Origin: an uncultured Eubacteriales bacterium
GTDB taxonomy: Bacteria > Bacillota > Clostridia > Lachnospirales > Bianqueaceae
Assembly: GCA_902782895.1 (NCBI GenBank)
Contig: CACZPA010000015.1
Span: 1-10,994 of the forward strand
Reading direction: 5' to 3'
Length of the DNA: 10,994 bases
This document shows, piece after piece, positions 6,806 through 10,994 of this stretch. A program made the translations under genes and the position numbers. A model generated the notes under the pieces. That model saw nothing but the letters and a program-made list of their open reading frames with translations. It ran no database searches and was not told where the DNA came from. Positions within the stretch are counted from its first letter, which is position 1; each line of letters begins with the position of its first letter.

Positions 6806-6834
6806 AGTATAACACACTCTGAAACGAAATGCAA
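6806..6834 (-). promoter_or_regulatory. Sigma-70/SigA-type promoter for rpmE and downstream genes
   Basis: On the minus strand a -35 box TTGCAT (6829-6834) and a -10 box TATACT (6806-6811) are spaced by exactly 17 nt, with a start expected near 6799. The -35 box begins about 10 nt after the stop codon of the upstream kinase gene. No terminator is visible between that gene and this promoter, so read-through from upstream may add to it. Confidence 0.75.
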
Positions 6835-6844
6835 GTACTATTTC

Positions 6845-7873
6845 TTATCTTTGTACGCGTCCGGAGCCGTCGCCCTTCATCAGGTTTTCCACTTCGGAAA
6901 CATTTACCAGATTGAAGTCTCCCTCGATCGTGTGCTTCAGACAGGAAGCAGCCGCCGCGAATTCGATCGCGTAAGCGTTGTCATGTCCGGTCACGAAGGA
7001 ATAGATCAGTCCGCCGCCGAAGCTGTCTCCGCCGCCGACGCGGTCCACGATATTCATCGTGTATTTTTTGGACTTGTAGAACTTCTTCTCCGCCGCGTCA
7101 TAGAGCATGCAGGACCAGTTGTTGACGGAAGCGGAAATGCTCTCGCGAAGCGTGATCGCGATCTTCTCGCATCCGAAGCGCTCTACCAGCTGCTCCGCAA
7201 CGTCCTGATAACCGGCGTCGGAGAGCTGTCCGCCCGTAACATTGGAACCGGAAGCCTTGATGCCGAAGACCTTATCGGCGTCCTCTTCATTGGCGATCAT
7301 GACGTCGACATATTTGCAAAGCTCGCCCATAACCTGTCCGGCCTTCTCGCTGGTCCACAGCTTCTTGCGGAAATTCAGGTCACAGCTGATCTTAAGGCCG
7401 AGCTCTTTTGCCTTCTTGCAGGCTTCCAGTGTAATAGCGGCTACCTCGTCGGAAAGAGCGGGCGTAATGCCGGTGAAATGGAACCATTCCGCACCGTCAA
7501 AGATCGCTGCCCAGTCGAAATCCTCCGCCTTCGCAGTCGCGATCGAGGATCCGGCACGGTCATATACAACGTTGGAAGGACGCTGGGAAGCGCCTTTCTC
7601 GGAGAAATAGATGCCAAGACGGTCGCCGCCGCGGGCAATGAAATCCGTATGCACATTGTGCTTACGCAGTGTTGCGGCACAAGCGTCTCCCAGCGGGTTC
7701 TTGGGAAGCTTGGTTACATAGTAGGCATCCAGACCATAGTTCGCGAGCGATACCGCGACATTGGCTTCTCCGCCGCCGTACTCCAGCTCCAGACTCTCCG
7801 CCTGGATAAAACGCTGATAACGCGGCGTCTGCAGACGCATCATGATTTCTCCGAAAGTGATTACTTTAGCCAT
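6845..7873 (-). CDS. kdgK: PfkB-family sugar kinase, probable 2-keto-3-deoxygluconate kinase
   Basis: A 342-residue ribokinase-fold kinase. Visible motifs are the substrate-side YGGGEANVAVSLANYG (32-47), DLNFRKKLW (165-173), ANEEDADKVFG (194-204), and the C-terminal PfkB signature DRVGGGDSFGGGLIY (277-291). The signature holds the catalytic aspartate at 283 and the anion-hole glycines. The GGGEANVA and DLNFRKKLW patterns are those I associate with KDG kinases, which phosphorylate 2-keto-3-deoxygluconate from uronate/pectin breakdown to KDPG. Another PfkB sugar substrate is possible. Start ATG 7871-7873 has GGGAG about 9 nt upstream. It follows the unassigned acidic gene by 41 nt, where only weak promoter-like boxes are seen. 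No KDPG aldolase or uronate gene is in the window, so the specificity is not backed by context. Confidence 0.85.
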   Translation of the reverse strand: MAKVITFGEIMMRLQTPRYQRFIQAESLELEYGGGEANVAVSLANYGLDAYYVTKLPKNPLGDACAATLRKHNVHTDFIARGGDRLGIYFSEKGASQRPSNVVYDRAGSSIATAKAEDFDWAAIFDGAEWFHFTGITPALSDEVAAITLEACKKAKELGLKISCDLNFRKKLWTSEKAGQVMGELCKYVDVMIANEEDADKVFGIKASGSNVTGGQLSDAGYQDVAEQLVERFGCEKIAITLRESISASVNNWSCMLYDAAEKKFYKSKKYTMNIVDRVGGGDSFGGGLIYSFVTGHDNAYAIEFAAAASCLKHTIEGDFNLVNVSEVENLMKGDGSGRVQR

Positions 7874-7914
7874 TTTTCAATTCTCCCTATAAATGTATTT
7901 TATGAAATATTGAA

Positions 7915-9141
7915 TTACAACAGATCGGGCTCCTGATCATCCTGCTGCGGCTGGGCCTCGTCAAGCCTTGCCTGCATCTCGCGGCCGATTTCCATGGCGT
8001 CTTCCGCCTTCATATCCGCGAAATCGTTCAGTACCATATCCAGCTGATCAAAGAGATAGTCGCGCAGCTCCAGACTGTTCTGCCAGTAAGATACAGGATC
8101 CGTCAGGTGCTCCTTATCGATTCCGTGCTGATCGGCAAGATTCTTCAGTAAAGCGGGCTGACTTTCCTGCATGCGGTTCAGCGTTGTGGAAAGCGTGGTC
8201 AGAATCCATTCATACGCGGTATTGGTGAAGACCTCCCCGTACATGGTCCAGTGAGCTTCACCGGGCTCTCCGCCCTCTTCTTCCTCCGCGGGAAACTCGC
8301 GGGAACCGGTATACTCATCCCAGATATCTCCGACATAGTCAAAGATCTGATCCCGCAGATCTCCGTCCTCCTGCAGATAATCCGGCTCTTTCTGCTCTTC
8401 GGAAAGCTGCAGGGCCTCCAGATCATTGCTGCCGGGTTCCAGAAGCGATGGATCGATCTCGGAGTCATCCTCGTCCTCCGAATCCACCTCGTCATTGTCT
8501 TCGGTCACAGGCTCGTAGTGCCGTCCGAACTGTACGCTGCGGTAAAACGCCGTACAGAGAACGGAATGAATCCACTGCAGATTCATATCTGCCTGAAACT
8601 CCCGGACCAGATCATCGTCATCCAGCAGAATGCCCCGCTTCCGGCGCTCTTCCTGCCAGATCTGCGCACCCTGTGCATATGCTTTCGCGGGCATCAGGGA
8701 ATAGATCCGCTTCCGCAGGGAATCCTTATACCGGTCGAATCTGCGGAAATCCTGAATGAAATAGAGCTCAACCTCGTCCTCGGTCAGCTTATGCGGAGTC
8801 AACAGAGGATTCTGCGCGATCATCTGCCCCATCAGCATCTGCTCTCCGGCGCCTTCCGTAAAGAACTGCTTGACGGAATCCTCCGCGTTGTCGAATTCCG
8901 TATCGAGCTCCTGGTCGATGATGTCCGCGAAATCCGTCAGGAACTGCGCTTCGTCATCCGTCTCTATCGAATCCGCCTGCCGCATCATCTGTTCAAAGGA
9001 TGAATACTTGCGGATCCGGGCCAGAAAATCCGGATACAGATGTGTCTTGGCTGTGACCAACGAATACACGGCAAAGGCGATATCCGCGAGCACACGGTTC
9101 GCATCGATATCGCCGCTCAGCCGATCATAGATAGATTGCAT
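7915..9141 (-). CDS. Unassigned acidic protein, 408 residues
   Basis: I do not recognise this protein. It is strongly acidic, with no signal peptide or membrane segment, so it is probably cytoplasmic. Residues 1-200 look helical, including AFAVYSLVTAKTHLYPDFLARI (22-43) and a basic patch FRRFDRYKDSLRKRIYS (132-148). Residues 209-262 form a D/E-rich low-complexity linker, and a second acidic run lies at 284-296. A C-terminal region follows, with TAYEWILTTLSTTLNRMQ and SYWQNSLELRDYLFDQLDMVLNDF, rich in aromatics and helices. The start ATG (9139-9141) has AAAGG about 6 nt upstream and lies only 23 nt after the phosphorylase stop, so the two are very likely one operon. A perfect 9-bp tandem duplication spans its start codon. 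A role tied to glycogen or starch metabolism is a guess from position only. Confidence 0.85.
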   Translation of the reverse strand: MQSIYDRLSGDIDANRVLADIAFAVYSLVTAKTHLYPDFLARIRKYSSFEQMMRQADSIETDDEAQFLTDFADIIDQELDTEFDNAEDSVKQFFTEGAGEQMLMGQMIAQNPLLTPHKLTEDEVELYFIQDFRRFDRYKDSLRKRIYSLMPAKAYAQGAQIWQEERRKRGILLDDDDLVREFQADMNLQWIHSVLCTAFYRSVQFGRHYEPVTEDNDEVDSEDEDDSEIDPSLLEPGSNDLEALQLSEEQKEPDYLQEDGDLRDQIFDYVGDIWDEYTGSREFPAEEEEGGEPGEAHWTMYGEVFTNTAYEWILTTLSTTLNRMQESQPALLKNLADQHGIDKEHLTDPVSYWQNSLELRDYLFDQLDMVLNDFADMKAEDAMEIGREMQARLDEAQPQQDDQEPDLL

Positions 9142-9148
9142 AGATTGC
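9131..9148 (-). repeat. Perfect 9-bp tandem duplication at a start codon
   Basis: GCAATCTAT occurs twice in immediate succession on the minus strand, spanning the Shine-Dalgarno spacer and the first codons (ATGCAATCTATC) of the acidic 408-residue protein. It could be a slippage duplication that altered start spacing; functional meaning is unknown. Confidence 0.6.
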
Positions 9149-9164
9149 CTTTCTTACGCTCAGA

Positions 9165-10994
9165 TTACCACAGAGGCTTCAGTCCCCAGATATCACGGCT
9201 GTATTCGCGGATCGAACGGTCGGACGCGAAGATCGGGAAAGCCGCGGTATTCAGAATGGCCTTGCGATTCCATTCGGAAGGATTGCGGTATTCATGGCTT
9301 GCCTGATTCTGCGCACGGCAGTAATCCGCGAAATCCGCGAGAACCATGTACGGATCCGCTGTACCGATACCGTTGCCGAGGATCAGCGAATTGACAATGT
9401 CCGGATAATGGATCAGGCTGCTGCCTCTTCCGATGCCCTGCTGCAGCATGTTCAGAATGCGGGACAGCCACGGATCGTTCTGATAATAAACCAGCGGGTT
9501 ATAACCGTTGGAAGCGAGCTGTTTGACTTCATCGGCGCGGAGTCCGAAGATAAACATGTTCTCTTCTCCGACAGCCTGCGCGATCTCTACATTCGCGCCG
9601 TCGAGCGTTCCGATGGTGATCGCGCCGTTGACCATGAACTTCATGCAGCCCGTGCCGGAAGCCTCGCGGCCGGCTACGGAAATCTGTTCGGACAGGTCCG
9701 CCGCGGGGATCAGAATCTCCGCTACGGTCATCTTGTAATCTTCCAGGAAGACGACTTTGAGCTTATCCGAAACGGCCGGATCGTTGTTGATCATATCTGC
9801 GATGGAACCGATCAGCCGAATGATCTGTTTTGCCGCGTAATAGCCCGGCGCGGCCTTGGCGCCGAAGATATAGGTCTTGGGCGTAAAGCTCATGTTCGGA
9901 TGATCCTTCAGCTCGCAGTAATCCCGCAGAATATGCAGAATATCCAGCATCTGGCGCTTGTATTCATGCAGACGCTTCGCCTGTACGTCGAAGATGGAAT
10001 CCACGTCGACTTCGATCCCGTTATTATCCAGAATATACGCGGCAAGACGTTCCTTATTGGCGCGCTTGGCTTTGGCAAAAGACTCCTGGAACGCCGCGTC
10101 CTTCGCGTATTTCGTGAGCTCGTGCAGCTTTTCCGGATCCTTCATGTAATCCGGGCCGATCGTGCGGTCAAGCAGCTGTGTCAGCTCGGGATTGCTCTGT
10201 CCGAGCCATCTTCTGTAGGTGATTCCGTTTGTAACATTGTGGAACTTCTCCGGCGATACCACATAGAAATTGTGGAACACGTCGTCCTTCAGAATCTGCG
10301 AATGCAGCGCGGATACGCCGTTGACGGAGAAAGATCCCGCGATCGCGAGATTCGCCATGCGGACTTCGCCGTAAGCGATAACGGCCATTGAAGCGATTCT
10401 GTCCCAGTCGCCCGGATAGTATTCCCAGAGGCTGTCGCAGAAACGGCGGTTGATCTCTTCCATAATCTGGTGCAGACGCGGCAGAATTGACTTGAACAGC
10501 GGCTCGGGCCAGCGCTCAAGCGCTTCGCTCATAACGGTGTGATTCGTATAAGCGACGGTACGTGTGGTCAGATCCCACGCATCGTCCCAAGTCAGACCGT
10601 TTTCATCCATCATGATGCGCATCAGCTCCGGAATAACCATGGCCGGGTGCGTATCGTTGATCTGAATGACAACATGGTCCGGCAGAGAATCCAGACGGCC
10701 GTATACGGCCATATGCTTGCGGATAATCTCCTGTACGGAAGCGGATACGAAGAAGTACTGCTGCTTCAGACGCAGGGACTTACCCTCTGTATGCTTGTCC
10801 TCCGGATACAGGATCTTGGAGATGACCTCCGCCATGGCCTGGTTCTCGGAAGCCTTGAGATAATCGCCCTCGTTGAAGAGAGACATGTTGATCTGCATCG
10901 CGCTCTTGGCCTGCCAGAGGCGCAGCGTATTGACGGTCTTGCTGTCATAGCCGGAGATCAGCATATCATGCGGAACGGCAAGTACGGTATCATA
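9165..10994 (-). CDS. glgP: Glycogen/starch/maltodextrin phosphorylase, C-terminal part (5' end outside window)
   Basis: Pyridoxal-phosphate enzyme that releases glucose-1-phosphate from alpha-1,4-glucans. The open frame continues to the right edge, so 609 residues are visible and the true start lies outside; an internal Met at 10962-10964 is not the start because the upstream residues YDTVLAVPHD continue the family sequence. Motifs in order are TVNTLRLW, QINDTHPAMVIPELMRI, YTNHTVMSEALERWP, KFHNVTNGITYRRWLGQ, VQAKRLHEYKRQMLDILHILRDY and the PLP site EASGTGCMKFMVNGAITIGT, with the cofactor lysine codon at 9639-9641. The C-terminus DRSIREYSRDIWGLKPLW is also typical. The residue two before the PLP lysine is Cys, where the family usually has Asn. 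It heads a likely operon with the acidic protein 23 nt downstream. It could act on glycogen or on maltodextrin; the truncated view does not decide. Confidence 0.96.
   Translation of the reverse strand, partial: YDTVLAVPHDMLISGYDSKTVNTLRLWQAKSAMQINMSLFNEGDYLKASENQAMAEVISKILYPEDKHTEGKSLRLKQQYFFVSASVQEIIRKHMAVYGRLDSLPDHVVIQINDTHPAMVIPELMRIMMDENGLTWDDAWDLTTRTVAYTNHTVMSEALERWPEPLFKSILPRLHQIMEEINRRFCDSLWEYYPGDWDRIASMAVIAYGEVRMANLAIAGSFSVNGVSALHSQILKDDVFHNFYVVSPEKFHNVTNGITYRRWLGQSNPELTQLLDRTIGPDYMKDPEKLHELTKYAKDAAFQESFAKAKRANKERLAAYILDNNGIEVDVDSIFDVQAKRLHEYKRQMLDILHILRDYCELKDHPNMSFTPKTYIFGAKAAPGYYAAKQIIRLIGSIADMINNDPAVSDKLKVVFLEDYKMTVAEILIPAADLSEQISVAGREASGTGCMKFMVNGAITIGTLDGANVEIAQAVGEENMFIFGLRADEVKQLASNGYNPLVYYQNDPWLSRILNMLQQGIGRGSSLIHYPDIVNSLILGNGIGTADPYMVLADFADYCRAQNQASHEYRNPSEWNRKAILNTAAFPIFASDRSIREYSRDIWGLKPLW

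Noticed and set aside
7874..7914. Possible promoter TTGTAA-17-TACATT before the sugar kinase
   Set aside because: Both boxes are only partial matches and the -35 overlaps the stop of the previous gene in an AT-rich gap; not strong enough to list.
6851..7936. A 361-codon plus-strand frame opposite the sugar kinase
   Set aside because: The kinase on the minus strand has full family motifs; the opposite frame is a composition effect.
8251..9003. A 250-codon plus-strand frame opposite the unassigned acidic protein
   Set aside because: Because the minus-strand gene is unassigned this was considered as the real gene. The minus-strand frame is longer, has a good ribosome binding site, sits in an operon-like position and fits its neighbours' strand.
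9294..10391. A 365-codon plus-strand frame opposite the phosphorylase
   Set aside because: Antisense to conserved phosphorylase motifs and without recognisable protein features.

Overview
The window is a run of ten protein-coding genes, all on the minus strand; the two at the ends are cut by the window edges. Coding density is high, gaps are short, and coding GC is moderate with AT-rich gaps. Strong AGGAGG-type ribosome binding sites, Rho-independent terminators and the gene set (zinc-type L31, a DUF1385/YqhQ membrane protein, PrmC, RF1, an EF-G paralogue, a cytidylate-kinase-like protein) point to a Bacillota, most likely a Clostridia member of the Lachnospiraceae type. That placement is inferred from gene content and protein character; no rRNA or marker phylogeny is available here.

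Reading in the direction of transcription (high to low coordinates): a glycogen/starch phosphorylase (C-terminal ~609 residues) is followed after 23 nt by an acidic 408-residue protein that I cannot assign, then by a PfkB-family kinase that looks like 2-keto-3-deoxygluconate kinase. This is a carbon-metabolism section. A well-formed sigma-70 promoter just after the kinase opens a translation section: rpmE (L31), a hairpin that abuts the next ribosome binding site, yqhQ (DUF1385), prmC overlapping it by ATGA, and prfA 17 nt after prmC. PrmC methylates the GGQ glutamine of the RF1 made by the next gene, so enzyme and substrate are co-expressed. After a 140-nt AT-rich gap come an EF-G paralogue with non-canonical GTPase motifs and a cytidylate-kinase-like protein ending in a clear terminator. 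Finally leuS starts from its own strong promoter with a short leader and runs off the left edge.

This is mainly an ordinary housekeeping region. I found no mobile element, CRISPR array, tRNA, rRNA or defence system, and no convincing new multi-gene system. The points most worth a second look are the unassigned acidic protein beside the phosphorylase, the degenerate G4/G5 motifs in the EF-G paralogue, the candidate L31 leader, and the hairpin between rpmE and yqhQ.
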